In this document: in pieces, positions 25,162 through 33,803 of the stretch
Layout: each line of letters opens with the position of its first letter
Numbering within the stretch: the first letter of the stretch is position 1
NCBI RefSeq assembly: GCF_036231965.1
Contig: NZ_CP109499.1
Span: forward strand, 248,001 to 312,000
Direction: 5' to 3'
Source: Streptomyces sp. NBC_01428
GTDB lineage: Bacteria > Actinomycetota > Actinomycetes > Streptomycetales > Streptomycetaceae
DNA: 64,000 nt
The notes under the pieces: model-generated
Told to the model about the DNA's origin: nothing
Seen by the model: only the letters and a program-made list of their open reading frames with translations
The model's database searches: none
Made by a program: the position numbers and the translations under genes

Positions 25162-25923
25162 CTAGGGCGCCCAGGGACCGAGCATGTCCTTGATCGCGTC
25201 CGTCAGCGCGAACTGCAGCAGCGGGCCGTAGGTGATCCGGCCGACGCCGAGGCGGCGGAAGCGCTCGAGGTCGTGCTTGACGGGATGAGCCGTGGAGTTC
25301 ACGGGAACGGTCACGGCGCCGGTCACCGCGGTCAGCAGTTCGTCGTTGTCCTGGATCCCCACCGGGTAGACGCTGTCGGCACCGGCCTGCTCCAGGGCCC
25401 GCAGTCGCTCGATCGCCTCGTCGAGGACGGCGGAGGGATCCTTCGCGTGCAGGAAGAGGTCGGTACGCCCGTTGACCCACACAGGGATCCCGGCGTCGTC
25501 GGCCGCCGCGCGCAGGCCGGCGATGTAGTTCGCGTGCTCCTGCGTGCTGCGCACCCGTCCGCCGTCCGAGTGGACGGTGTCCTCGACGTTGAGACCCACG
25601 CCTCCGACTTCGGTCAGGCCGGCGATGAGATCCGCGGGCTTCTGGCCGTACCCGGCCTCCAGGTCCACGGACACGGGGATGTCGACCGCTGCGACGATCG
25701 GCCTGACGGCGGCGAGTACCTCCTCGAAGGTCTGCCCCTCGTGGTCGTCGGCCCCGCGGGAGTCGGCGAGCGGATGGCTGCCGATCGTCAGCGCGTGGAA
25801 CCCGGCGCCGGCGGCCGCCCGCGCGGACCAGACGTCCCAGACGGTCGGCAGCACGAGCGGCTTGTTCTCGGCGTGCAGCTGCTTGAGGCGTTGAGCGCGC
25901 TCAACGGTGGTGCGAAAGTCCAT
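25162..25923 (-). CDS. Isocitrate lyase/PEP mutase-family protein
   Basis: From ATG 25923 the product has 253 residues; the upstream extension to 26382 is antisense text. The family pattern is clear: LVLPTVWDVWSARAAAGAGF, then IPVSVDLEAGYG (the metal-binding Asp and Glu region), GGVGLNVEDT, VNGRTDLFL, and SVYPVGIQD. The classical KKCGH-type lyase loop is absent and the ADSRGADDHEG segment replaces it. Such proteins cleave or mutate C-C or C-P bonds of 2-hydroxy or 2-oxo acids, often oxaloacetate or methylisocitrate. The substrate here is unknown. The gene is convergent with DUF6584. Confidence 0.85.
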   Translation of the reverse strand: MDFRTTVERAQRLKQLHAENKPLVLPTVWDVWSARAAAGAGFHALTIGSHPLADSRGADDHEGQTFEEVLAAVRPIVAAVDIPVSVDLEAGYGQKPADLIAGLTEVGGVGLNVEDTVHSDGGRVRSTQEHANYIAGLRAAADDAGIPVWVNGRTDLFLHAKDPSAVLDEAIERLRALEQAGADSVYPVGIQDNDELLTAVTGAVTVPVNSTAHPVKHDLERFRRLGVGRITYGPLLQFALTDAIKDMLGPWAP

Positions 25924-26078
25924 GCCGAGGACGCTACCCCCGGATCGCCACGAAGAACGTGCCGGCAGGGCCCCGTCCGGCATCCTTCGCGGACCCGGGT
26001 CGGCCACGGACTCCCGAGAGATGGGGTGGGCTCGACCCGGTCGAGCTCGGTGTCGTGCACAAGGCCGAAGGCCGACTG

Positions 26079-26127
26079 GCAGCGGGCAGCGGGCAGCGGG
26101 CAGCGGGCAGCGGGCAGCGGGCAGCGG
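26079..26127. repeat. Seven copies of a 7-bp repeat (GCAGCGG)
   Basis: Seven perfect head-to-tail copies of GCAGCGG lie in the intergenic region between the divergent PEP mutase-like and phosphotransferase genes, ending 71 bases before the latter's start. Copy number could vary by slippage. Confidence 0.9.
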
Positions 26128-26198
26128 GACACCGACCCGGGCGTCGCACGCGACAAACCCCACGACGCCGGCGGTCGGTCCCGGAAGACTGGTCGCCC

Positions 26199-26942
26199 AT
26201 GGATGAGGTCGAAGTCGTCGTCGCCCATTCCGAGCGCGCGACCCTGCGCGTCGGCGACATGTTCCTGAAGGTGGACGCCGATCAGGCGCGCATCGACGCC
26301 GAGGTGGCGGCCATGGCCCTGGCGCCGGTCCCGACCCCTGAAGTGCTGTGGCGCAAGCCGCATGTGCTCGCGATGGCCGCACTCCCGGGAACGACGGTCG
26401 GACGCCTCGGCGGCCCGTCGACCGGTTCGCCGGGGGCCTGGGCCGCGGCGGGCGCCGCCATCCGGAAGCTGCATGACGCGCCCCTGCCTCCGTGGCCCGG
26501 CCGGGGGCGGGGCCTCGACGAGTTGAGGACGGAACTCGACGAGGAGTGCGAGGCGCTCGTGACGAACGGCGTCCTGCCCGCCGACCTGGTCACCCGCAAC
26601 CGCCAGGTCGCCGAGGCCGCCCTGCGGCCGTGGACTCCGGCGTTCACACACGGCGACCTGCAGATCGCGCACGTCTTCGTCGAGGACGACGAGGTGACCG
26701 GCATCATCGACTGGTCCGAGGCGGGGCAGGGTGACGCCCTGTACGACCTCGCCACCTTCACCCTCGGACACGAGGAGCACCTCGACGACGTCATCGCCGG
26801 CTACGGCACCGACGTCGATCTGGCCGTGATCCACGCGTGGTGGGCGCTGCGAAGCCTGCTGGTGGTCCGCTGGCTGATCGAGCACGGCTTCGACCCGTTC
26901 ACGGCAGGCTGCGAGGTCGACGTGCTGAGATCCCGCATGTGA
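26199..26942 (+). CDS. Aminoglycoside phosphotransferase-like (APH) protein
   Basis: From ATG 26199 the product has 247 residues; the longer frame from 25959 crosses the repeat array and is rejected. The kinase-like core has the catalytic loop THGDLQIAHVFV, with Asp retained and the usual Asn replaced by His. The DFG equivalent is GIIDWSEAGQGDALYDLATF. The N-lobe is short and its Lys region is weakly conserved (GDMFLKVDADQARID). Streptomyces carry many such proteins, acting on small molecules or remaining uncharacterised. The next small gene overlaps its stop by 4 bases. Confidence 0.8.
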   Translation: MDEVEVVVAHSERATLRVGDMFLKVDADQARIDAEVAAMALAPVPTPEVLWRKPHVLAMAALPGTTVGRLGGPSTGSPGAWAAAGAAIRKLHDAPLPPWPGRGRGLDELRTELDEECEALVTNGVLPADLVTRNRQVAEAALRPWTPAFTHGDLQIAHVFVEDDEVTGIIDWSEAGQGDALYDLATFTLGHEEHLDDVIAGYGTDVDLAVIHAWWALRSLLVVRWLIEHGFDPFTAGCEVDVLRSRM

Positions 26943-27145
26943 GGCTGCGCAGACTGACTCTTGGGTGGCCCCTCGGGACAGCGGCGTTCCCGATCACGGG
27001 CGTCGCGGGTGAGGCGCTGACGTGGCAGGCCCAATCCCCCGACGGCCGCCCGGGGGCGATGGTCGCGGCCGTGCTCGCCGTCGTCGGAACGGCTGCCTAT
27101 GTGAGTCGAGGCCCAAGGCTCCGAACGTCGTCGGAGAACGTCTGA
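26939..27145 (+). CDS. Small membrane protein, coupled to the APH-like gene
   Basis: GTG 26939 overlaps the TGA of the upstream gene by 4 bases. The frame gives 68 residues, starting VRLRRLTLGWPLGTAAFPIT, with a hydrophobic helix GAMVAAVLAVVGTAAYVS near the C-terminus. Coupling and third-position GC favour a real gene, but the product is short and unrecognised. A perfect 21-base hairpin follows directly. Confidence 0.4.
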   Translation: MRLRRLTLGWPLGTAAFPITGVAGEALTWQAQSPDGRPGAMVAAVLAVVGTAAYVSRGPRLRTSSENV

Positions 27146-27191
27146 CGGGGCAGGGCCCGGACCGCTCTTCGCGGTCCGGGCCCTGCCCCGT
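27145..27191. terminator. Strong 21-bp perfect hairpin
   Basis: The arms ACGGGGCAGGGCCCGGACCG(C) and their exact complement enclose TCTTC. The hairpin begins in the stop codon of the small membrane gene and lies 28 bases from the convergent DUF6243 gene. A bidirectional terminator is likely. Confidence 0.85.
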
Positions 27192-27218
27192 GCGGTGCCG
27201 CCGTGCGGCGGCGGTGCG

Positions 27219-27434
27219 TCAGCTCTGTGCGGTGGCGTCGCCCGCCTGCCCGGCACCCTCGGCCGCGGCCGCCTTCTCGCGCATCTTGCGCACCAGCTCG
27301 GCCTTCTGGTCGGCGGCGCCCTGACGGTCGAGGTTGCGGTACGGCCCGTTGTTCTGTCGCTCGGCGCGGGACAGCTTCTTGCGCTGGCCACCGCCCTGGC
27401 CCACGGGGTTGTTGATGTTCTTGCTGACGGTCAT
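27219..27434 (-). CDS. DUF6243 family protein
   Basis: This 71-residue protein starts MTVSKNINNPVGQGGGQRKK and continues LSRAERQNNGPYRNLDRQGA, which is almost exactly the DUF6243 pattern widespread in Streptomyces. It is polar and basic, rich in Gln/Asn, with a helical C-terminal part (KAELVRKMREKAAAAEG). It has no signal peptide. The function is unknown; intrinsic disorder and nucleic-acid association are possible from composition only. Confidence 0.85.
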   Translation of the reverse strand: MTVSKNINNPVGQGGGQRKKLSRAERQNNGPYRNLDRQGAADQKAELVRKMREKAAAAEGAGQAGDATAQS

Positions 27435-28243
27435 GGGTTCTCCGGGTCATGAGGTGAAGTGATCTACGGATTCATCGGTGGGGACGGGCGGCGCCGTCGA
27501 AGGACGTCAGCGGGGGCCCCACGCCCTCACTCGTAAATCGCCGTCGGGAAGAACATGACAAAGACGTTACCCGGTTCCTCCACCCCCACAGACCACATTC
27601 CGCCCGCCCCGGCGTCTGCCGGGCTTCGACGGGCGCCCGGAACACGGCGCCGTCGAAAACGGCTGGGCTTCGGCTCCGGTCGAGGTCACTCCGACCTGAT
27701 GGGAGACATAGTCAACGTCATCGTGGTCCGTGAGACCGGCACGTACGAGCTGTACCGGACCGGCAGGGCGGTCGGCATCGACCTCGATCTGCTGGACGGG
27801 CCGGCGGCGGTTCTCGCCATGCTCCCTGAGCTGCGCCGGGACGGCGGCCGGGCGGGCAGGGAGGCGGTGGCCGGGAACACGGTCGCGGCACGGCATCGGC
27901 ATCCCGCGTCACTCGTATGGCGCCGTCAGGGTCGGGCTGTCGGATCGCCGCGGGCGCCGCCTCCGGGCTCGGCTCCCGCGTTTCCGGACGGAGCCTGCCC
28001 TGTGGGGGACGCCCGGCTGTCGCTGGCGGGGCACGACAGGACGGGCGATGTTGGGGGGTGGCGCTTTAGCCCGGTTCATGAGCGTTTTACGACGTCGATC
28101 GCGGGTTACTCGTGCCTCGCTGTCGGAGTAGGGGCGGCAGGTACCCGGCTACGGCCGGGAACGTGCAGCCCCCGGCCGTGATGTGCACGGCCGAGGTCAG
28201 TGTTCCGTGTACCCGCTCGCATCATCGAAGGGGAAGATCGAGA
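27435..28243. other. Long intergenic region before the catalase gene
   Basis: About 800 bases contain only the weak fragment starting at 27699. The 100 bases before the catalase may hold its promoter and any peroxide-responsive operator; I see no clear FurA/CatR-type box. Confidence 0.45.
27699..28181 (+). CDS. Possible gene fragment of a small Streptomyces family
   Basis: From ATG 27699 the first 55 or so residues ([20 protein letters not shown], then [20 protein letters not shown]) look like the N-terminus of a family I recall from Streptomyces, beginning GDIVNVIVV and containing a DLLDGP motif. After about residue 60 the text becomes low-complexity and Arg/Pro/Gly-rich, suggesting a frameshift or premature decay. 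The total is 160 residues. It may be a pseudogene. Confidence 0.3.
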   Translation: MGDIVNVIVVRETGTYELYRTGRAVGIDLDLLDGPAAVLAMLPELRRDGGRAGREAVAGNTVAARHRHPASLVWRRQGRAVGSPRAPPPGSAPAFPDGACPVGDARLSLAGHDRTGDVGGWRFSPVHERFTTSIAGYSCLAVGVGAAGTRLRPGTCSPRP

Positions 28244-29767
28244 ATGACCGACACCACACCCAAACCGACCACCACCGACGCAGGCATCCCGGTGGAGAGC
28301 GACGAACACTCGCTCACCGTCGGCCCGGGCGGACCCATTCTGCTGCAGGACTCGTACCTCATCGAGCAGATGGCACAGTTCAATCGTGAGCGCATCCCCG
28401 AGCGTCAGCCGCACGCGAAGGGCAGCGGCGCGTTCGGTCGTTTCGAAGTCACCGCGGATGTGAGCGCCTACACCAAGGCGGCGGTCTTCCAGCCCGGCAC
28501 CACCACCGAGCTCGTCACCCGGTTCTCCACCGTCGCCGGTGAGCGGGGAAGCCCGGACACCTGGCGCGACCCGCGCGGCTTCGCGGTGAAGTTCTACACC
28601 AGCGAGGGCAACTACGACATGGTGGGCAACAACACCCCCGTGTTCTTCGTGAAGGACCCGATGAAGTTCCAGCACTTCATCCGGTCGCAGAAGCGCCGCG
28701 CGGACAACAACCTGCGTGATCACGACATGCAGTGGGACTTCTGGACCCTCTCCCCCGAGTCCGCCCACCAGGTCACCTGGCTGATGGGCGACCGCGGCAT
28801 CCCGCGCAGCTGGCGGCACATGAACGGCTACACGTCGCACACCTACATGTGGATCAACGCGCAGGGCGAGCGCTTCTGGGTGAAGTACCACTTCAAGACC
28901 GACCAGGGCGTCGAGACGTTCACCCAGCACGAGGGTGACCAGATGGCGGCGGCGGACACCGACTACCACACCCGGGATCTCTTCGAGCACATTCGTGACG
29001 GCGAGTATCCGAGCTGGACACTGTACGTGCAGGTCATGCCGTACGAGGAAGCGGTCGACTACCGCTTCAACCCCTTCGACCTGACCAAGGTGTGGCCGCA
29101 CGGCGACTATCCCCTGATCGAGGTCGGGCGGATGACCCTGGACCGCAACCCCACGGACAACCACGCGGAGATCGAGCAGGCCGCGTTTCAGCCGAACAAC
29201 CTCGTCCCGGGCATCGGTCCGAGCCCCGACCGCATGCTCCTGGCGCGCCTGTTCTCGTACGCGGACGCGCACCGCTACCGGATCGGAGCCAACTACCAGC
29301 AGCTGCCGGTCAACGCTCCCGTCAACCCGGTGCACACGTACTCCAAGGACGGGGCGATGGCGTACCGCAAGACCAGCGACCCGGTCTACGCGCCGAACTC
29401 GAAGGGTGGCCCTGCCGCCGACACCGCCCGGTTCGGCACTCCCCCGAGCTGGCACGCCGACGGGGACATCACCCGCGCCGCGTACGTCTCGCATCCCGAG
29501 GACGACGACTGGGGTCAGGCCGGCACCATGGTGCGCGAGGTCCTGGACGACGCGGCGAGGGACCGGCTCGTGGACAACGTGGTGGGCCACTTGCTCAACG
29601 GCGTCTCCGAGCCGGTGCTGCAGCGCGCGTTCGAGTACTGGTCGAACATCGACAAGTCGATCGGTGAGCGCATCCAGCAGGGGGTGCGTGCCAAGGCCGA
29701 CGAGAAGGACCCCAAGGCCTCCGAGCAGGGCAATCCCGCACGTCGAAGCATGCAGCACAAGGCCTGA
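28244..29767 (+). CDS. katA: Monofunctional haem catalase
   Basis: From ATG 28244 the product has 507 residues, the usual size of small-subunit catalases. The catalytic His is His57 in [16 protein letters not shown], the catalytic Asn about 130 in [13 protein letters not shown], and the proximal haem Tyr about 339 in [39 protein letters not shown] and [21 protein letters not shown] are family signatures. It converts hydrogen peroxide to water and oxygen in the cytoplasm. The symbol is a general one; which catalase paralogue this is cannot be decided from the window. Confidence 0.95.
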   Translation: MTDTTPKPTTTDAGIPVESDEHSLTVGPGGPILLQDSYLIEQMAQFNRERIPERQPHAKGSGAFGRFEVTADVSAYTKAAVFQPGTTTELVTRFSTVAGERGSPDTWRDPRGFAVKFYTSEGNYDMVGNNTPVFFVKDPMKFQHFIRSQKRRADNNLRDHDMQWDFWTLSPESAHQVTWLMGDRGIPRSWRHMNGYTSHTYMWINAQGERFWVKYHFKTDQGVETFTQHEGDQMAAADTDYHTRDLFEHIRDGEYPSWTLYVQVMPYEEAVDYRFNPFDLTKVWPHGDYPLIEVGRMTLDRNPTDNHAEIEQAAFQPNNLVPGIGPSPDRMLLARLFSYADAHRYRIGANYQQLPVNAPVNPVHTYSKDGAMAYRKTSDPVYAPNSKGGPAADTARFGTPPSWHADGDITRAAYVSHPEDDDWGQAGTMVREVLDDAARDRLVDNVVGHLLNGVSEPVLQRAFEYWSNIDKSIGERIQQGVRAKADEKDPKASEQGNPARRSMQHKA

Positions 29768-29830
29768 CCAGTCTTCTGAAGGCGCGGTCCAGAGGCGCGT
29801 GGTCCAGAACCGGGCCCGCCTTCCACGCTG

Positions 29831-29862
29831 TTGCTGCCGGCCCGTCTCGTGGCCGGCAGCAA
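29831..29862. terminator. Hairpin after the catalase gene
   Basis: TTGCTGCCGGCC and its perfect complement enclose CGTCTCGT, about 60 bases after the catalase stop, in front of a convergent gene. Transcription from both sides may end here. Confidence 0.75.
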
Positions 29863-29914
29863 CGGCGTGTGCATGTTGAGCGCTCCCCCGCCTCTGCGAC
29901 GGGCTGATGCCCGG

Positions 29915-30310
29915 TCAGACGGAGGCGAAGGTCTCCGCCGGGACGTCGTCGAGGACGAATCCGTTGTCGAGCCGGACGCGGACCGTGACGCGGAGCATCT
30001 GTCGCCGGTAGGCGTCCCAGTGCTCTTCCAAGGCTGCGACCTGCTCGTCCAGTTGCGTCCTGCTCGCCGACGGCATCTGGTGGCCGAAGTCGTCGAGGAG
30101 GGCCTTGAGACGCAGGTACTCACGCGCTTCGTGGCTCTGCTCCGGGTGGTGTTCGTCCACTCGCTCGACGGTGCCCTCGATGCCTGCCGCCAGGGCCAGA
30201 GAGGCGGTGAAAGCACTGGTCTCTTCCGAGGGCTCCCGGGCGGGGATCACCGACCCGGCCAGGCGGAGATCCGCCACCAGTCGTACGCGTTGGCCGGCGT
30301 TCAGCGTCAT
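29915..30310 (-). CDS. Hypothetical protein
   Basis: ATG 30310 is chosen because AAGGA precedes it; a start at 30337 would add nine acidic residues. The product has 131 residues. It has a beta-rich start (LNAGQRVRLVADLRLAGSVIP, then GIEGTVERVDEHH), which reads like an SH3-like barrel. A helical section follows (YLRLKALLDDFGHQMPSASR, then QVAALEEHWDAYRRQML), and a last beta-strand pair VTVRVRLDNGFVLDDVP. I do not recognise the family. It stands between catalase and the ArsR regulator gene. Confidence 0.6.
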   Translation of the reverse strand: MTLNAGQRVRLVADLRLAGSVIPAREPSEETSAFTASLALAAGIEGTVERVDEHHPEQSHEAREYLRLKALLDDFGHQMPSASRTQLDEQVAALEEHWDAYRRQMLRVTVRVRLDNGFVLDDVPAETFASV

Positions 30311-30418
30311 CGATCCTTCGTCTTCCTCGTCGGTCACCGGTGATCCGGTACACGGGGGGGCGTGAGTCAGCCTACGCAGCCGCTCGTGGCCAGGAGCACG
30401 CCCGGGCCGGCTATGCCG

Positions 30419-31504
30419 TCAGCGCAGAACGGCCGCCAGCAGGTCGCTGCCCAGTGCCGTCAGATCGGGCAGGTTGAGGGTGTGGTGGACGTAGCGGCCG
30501 TGCCGCCGGGCGGTGAGGAGGCCCGCGCGGCGCAGGACGGCGAGGTGGCGGGAGACTTCGGGCGACGTGAGGTCCCAGGCGTCGGCGAGCTCGCCGGTGG
30601 TGTGGGGGCCGCGGGCCAGGGTGCGCAGGAGTCGTATCCGCACGGGGTGGGCGAGTGCCTCCAACCGCAGTGTCACCGTCTCCAGTGCGACAGGCTCGGA
30701 CGGAGTCTGCTCGGCCACCGGGTACTGCAGGACCGGCTGCCATCCGCGGGCGTAGACCGCCACCAGGTGCGGGCGGCCGAAGACACTGGGGATGAACGTG
30801 ACGCCGCCGCCGTGGGCCGTGGTCGCCGCGTCCTGGAGTTTGTCCACGACGATGCTGTCGTCGTCCGGTGCCAGGGAGACGGCGCCGGAGACCGATGCGA
30901 GTGCCGGTCCGATGCCCTGGCGCTTCAGCAGGTCGTTCTTCAGACGCAGGTCGTTGGCGAGCTGCACGGCGACGCCCGCCCATGCGGCGTCGAAGAACGC
31001 CTCAGCGCACTGTTCGAGGGTGTACCGCACCCGCGCCCGCACGGTGGCCGGGTCGTCGAGCAGCCGCTCGGCGAAGGCCTCTTGTGTCGCACCGCGGGCC
31101 TGGGCACGGTCCAGGGCCCGCTCCCGCGCGGCGGCGTCGGTGAGCGGCGACGGCATGGCGTAGCGGCCCCGGTTGCTGCCGCAGGAACTGACGAGCGCCG
31201 CCCTCACATACGTCTCGTCGTCGATCCCGTCCACGTCGTCCAGCTCCTCGGCAAGCGTCTGCCGGGGCCGGGCGGGGACGAGGAAGTCGGCTCGTGCGGA
31301 ACGCCAGAGGAACTCCGCCTCCCGCAACCGCTCGGCCATTTCCGGCCGCAGCCCGGCCCACACCTCGGCGGCCCAGCCGGCTCGCTGCGGATGGTGCTCG
31401 GGCTCGGCCAGCACGTGCAGCATCGCGGTCAGCTCGGCCAGCGGGGAGGCCGCGAAGCGCAGTCGCTCAGGAGGCAGGCCACTGATGTCGATCCTCAGCG
31501 TCAT
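30419..31504 (-). CDS. DUF5937/ArsR-family transcriptional regulator
   Basis: This 361-residue protein has two parts. Residues 1-250 form a DUF5937-type domain (MTLRIDISGLPPERLRFAAS, then DFLVPARPRQTLAEELDDV). The last 80 residues are an ArsR winged helix-turn-helix (ALAHPVRIRLLRTLARGPHT, then TTGELADAWDLTSPEVSRHLAVLRRAGLLTARRHGRYVHH). No metal-binding CxC is seen in the HTH domain, so it may sense a small molecule. It is divergent from the MFS exporter, across a perfect inverted repeat that ends near its start codon. Confidence 0.88.
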   Translation of the reverse strand: MTLRIDISGLPPERLRFAASPLAELTAMLHVLAEPEHHPQRAGWAAEVWAGLRPEMAERLREAEFLWRSARADFLVPARPRQTLAEELDDVDGIDDETYVRAALVSSCGSNRGRYAMPSPLTDAAARERALDRAQARGATQEAFAERLLDDPATVRARVRYTLEQCAEAFFDAAWAGVAVQLANDLRLKNDLLKRQGIGPALASVSGAVSLAPDDDSIVVDKLQDAATTAHGGGVTFIPSVFGRPHLVAVYARGWQPVLQYPVAEQTPSEPVALETVTLRLEALAHPVRIRLLRTLARGPHTTGELADAWDLTSPEVSRHLAVLRRAGLLTARRHGRYVHHTLNLPDLTALGSDLLAAVLR

Positions 31505-31539
31505 CCCGTCATCATCACCGAGTCGGCAGGCAAGGGCGG

Positions 31540-31568
31540 CGTCGGTTGACGATGTCCGTCAACCGACG
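31540..31568. promoter_or_regulatory. Perfect 11-bp inverted repeat, candidate ArsR operator
   Basis: CGTCGGTTGAC and its exact complement GTCAACCGACG flank a 7-base centre (GATGTCC), midway between the divergent ArsR-type and MFS genes. ArsR dimers bind dyads of this size, so both promoters could be controlled from this site. The binding is inferred. Confidence 0.65.
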
Positions 31569-31603
31569 TGGCCGCTGTGGCGGCCGAACCCACCGTTGAC
31601 GCC

Positions 31604-33007
31604 ATGGCAACCACCCTGAACATCCGGTCCCGCGGCCTGATCCGCGCCTTCGGAGGCCCCCGCTACGCCGTCGCCCTGGCGGTGGACGCGCTGGGCACCG
31701 GCCTGCTGCGGCCTTTTCTGCTCCTCTACGGAGTGCTGGTGCTGAGCCTGTCCGCACCGGCGGCCGGTATCGCCATGACGGGCGGGGTCGTCGTGGGTCT
31801 GGTGTGCATGCCCGCGGTGGGCCGGTGGCTGGACCGGGGTGCGCGCAGCACGGTCGTGGCAGCGTCGATGCTCGTACGGGTCCTGGGCGTGGGCCTGCTC
31901 CTGGCCACCCCGTCGGGACACGTCTGGCTGTTCTCGACGGCGGCGCTCTTCCTCGGCATCGGCAACCAGGCGTGGCCGGCCGCCCACGCCGCCCTCGTGG
32001 CCACGGTCACCGACGGCAGGGAACGTGACACCGCTCTCGCGGCGGGCCGTTCCCTGCGCAACGCAGGTATGGGGGCGGGCGCGCTCCTGGCCACCGTGTG
32101 CCTGGCGGGCGGGGCCGGCGCGTTGCAGGTGCTGGCCGTGGGCACCGGGCTCGCCTATCTCACGGCCGCGGTACTGGCGTGGTCGGTCCACCTGCGCGCA
32201 CGCCCGGCCGCCGCTCCGGCCGAGGCCCGCGGCGATGCGCCCGCGCCCCGGATGCGCGCGCTCCTGGCCGCCAATGTGATCTACGTCTTCTGCCTCAACG
32301 TCCCCGAAATCGCGCTTCCCTTGGTACTGGTCACGCAGTTGCAGGCATCCCCGGTGTGGTCGGCGGTCATTTTCGTGACGAACACCGTCCTCGTCGTCGC
32401 CCTCCAAGTGCCCGTCACCGTCCTGCTGGCCCGCTTCCCGCGGCGGATCGTGCTGGCGTTCGCCGGCGTGGTGCTCGCCGTGTCCTACCTCGGGTTCCTC
32501 GCCGCCACCGCTCTGGGCGGGGGCTGGGGCGCTCCGGCCGTGGCCGCCGTGTCCGTGGTCTGCACTCTGGGGGAGATCGTCTACGCCGGCAGTTCCACGG
32601 CTCTCGTCACGGCCCTCGCCCCGGCGCACCTGCTGGGACGTACTCTCGCGCGCTTCCAGCTCTCCACGGGCTTCGGTCTCGCGGTGTCTCCGGCGGTCAT
32701 CACCGCTCTCGCACCGCACGGGCCGGCCACTCTCTGGGGCAGCCTCGCCGCCGGTACGCTGCTGTCCGCGTCCGCCGTCGCCGCCGAGAAGGATCCGGAA
32801 AGCGCCCCGGTTCGCCGTCAGCTCCCCGTGCGAGGCTCCGCACCGGCTGACGCCGCGGACTCCATCAGTTCTCGGAGCCGGTTCAGGTCGCCCGTGACCA
32901 GGGCGGCGTCACGCTCGAAATCGGCGTCACTCATCTGCGGCTGCCGGCGAAGCGTGAACACGACCTCGCTTCCCTCGCCGTCGCCGATCACGCGGACGGG
33001 GTTGTAG
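31604..33007 (+). CDS. MFS transporter
   Basis: ATG 31604 is preferred to GTG 31568, which lies in the operator. The frame gives 467 residues. It has about 12 hydrophobic helices, starting AVALAVDALGTGLLRPFLLL, with the MFS loop motif GRWLDRGARSTVV between helices 2 and 3. The last 80 residues (after AAEKDPESAP) are Arg/Ser-rich and antisense to the convergent SRPBCC gene; a natural end near 32820 is likely, so the frame may have lost its stop. It is an exporter of unknown substrate, divergent from an ArsR-type regulator and probably controlled by it. Confidence 0.85.
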   Translation: MATTLNIRSRGLIRAFGGPRYAVALAVDALGTGLLRPFLLLYGVLVLSLSAPAAGIAMTGGVVVGLVCMPAVGRWLDRGARSTVVAASMLVRVLGVGLLLATPSGHVWLFSTAALFLGIGNQAWPAAHAALVATVTDGRERDTALAAGRSLRNAGMGAGALLATVCLAGGAGALQVLAVGTGLAYLTAAVLAWSVHLRARPAAAPAEARGDAPAPRMRALLAANVIYVFCLNVPEIALPLVLVTQLQASPVWSAVIFVTNTVLVVALQVPVTVLLARFPRRIVLAFAGVVLAVSYLGFLAATALGGGWGAPAVAAVSVVCTLGEIVYAGSSTALVTALAPAHLLGRTLARFQLSTGFGLAVSPAVITALAPHGPATLWGSLAAGTLLSASAVAAEKDPESAPVRRQLPVRGSAPADAADSISSRSRFRSPVTRAASRSKSASLICGCRRSVNTTSLPSPSPITRTGL

Positions 33008-33261
33008 ACGGTCTCCCCGGAGGGAAGCGTGACGTGGTGGTCGATCACACCCAGCCCGTTGCGCGGCACGAAGGTCACCACGACCCTTCCCATCGGGGAG
33101 GATTCCGCGACCCACTGCCCATCGATCCTCTTGATGGAGCCACCCAGTCCGAGGGCCCACGCGGGGAGGTTCTCCGGGTCCGCCGCGTAGGCGTAGACCT
33201 CGTCGGCCGTGCGGTCGACATGGACACTGAGATGGCGTGATTCTCTGTCGGCGCTGTTCAT
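32818..33261 (-). CDS. SRPBCC family protein (polyketide cyclase/START-like)
   Basis: From ATG 33261 the product has 147 residues. It begins MNSADRESRHLSVHVDRTAD, continues DEVYAYAADPENLPAWALGLG, and later has VVVTFVPRNGLGVIDHHVTL and GSEVVFTLRRQPQMSDADFERDAALV. This is the helix-grip fold of SRPBCC/polyketide-cyclase-2 proteins, which bind hydrophobic ligands. The ligand is unknown. The gene converges on the MFS transporter and overlaps its C-terminal frame by about 190 bases on the opposite strand. No signal peptide is present. Confidence 0.82.
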   Translation of the reverse strand: MNSADRESRHLSVHVDRTADEVYAYAADPENLPAWALGLGGSIKRIDGQWVAESSPMGRVVVTFVPRNGLGVIDHHVTLPSGETVYNPVRVIGDGEGSEVVFTLRRQPQMSDADFERDAALVTGDLNRLRELMESAASAGAEPRTGS

Positions 33262-33803
33262 GATGGCGAGGGTAGTAGGCCGGCGTGGCCGCGTTCTTGA
33301 ACGAATCGGACGTGGCTGATCGGCCCGGCGGTCCCGGGCGCCGGCCCCGCACACACCGCCCGTGCCGGCGCACCGGCGCGGAGCGGCAAGCACGTCGAGG
33401 AGTCCTCCTTGCTCGTGCCCGGCCCGCAGCGATCGTGCCGTCCGAAGTGGTCGTGTCGGCCCCGGCTTGGCGTCGACGGCCGCCGCCGCAGGGCCGGGCA
33501 CTACCTGAAACGCGCCGCCGCATGCCATACGCGCTCCGCCAAACGGCTGACACAGGGTCAGTCTTCTTGGCGTGCAACCACTCTGATGGGTTAATGAAGG
33601 TGTCTGCATCAACGGGCGCTGATCCATCGAGTCGCCGCAGGCAGGCCGCCCTCCCGGGACTGCACCCGTCCCGTCCGGACGGGCCTCCGCTCATCCCCGT
33701 ACGCCGGCCACCGCACGTGTTGGCCGGGCCGGTTCGGGACGCCCGTGGATCGGGACTCCCAGTCGCTGCTCGGAGAAGACTTCCGAGTGAGGAGGAACCC
33801 CTC
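33262..33803. other. Intergenic region before the IPT/TIG genes
   Basis: About 540 bases with no convincing gene. A locally AT-richer stretch near 33575-33605 (GATGGGTTAATGAAGG) may hold the promoter of the first IPT/TIG gene. Nothing else is assigned. Confidence 0.4.

Noticed and set aside
26079..26127. CRISPR-like regular repeat
   Set aside because: Units of 7 bases without spacers; a microsatellite.
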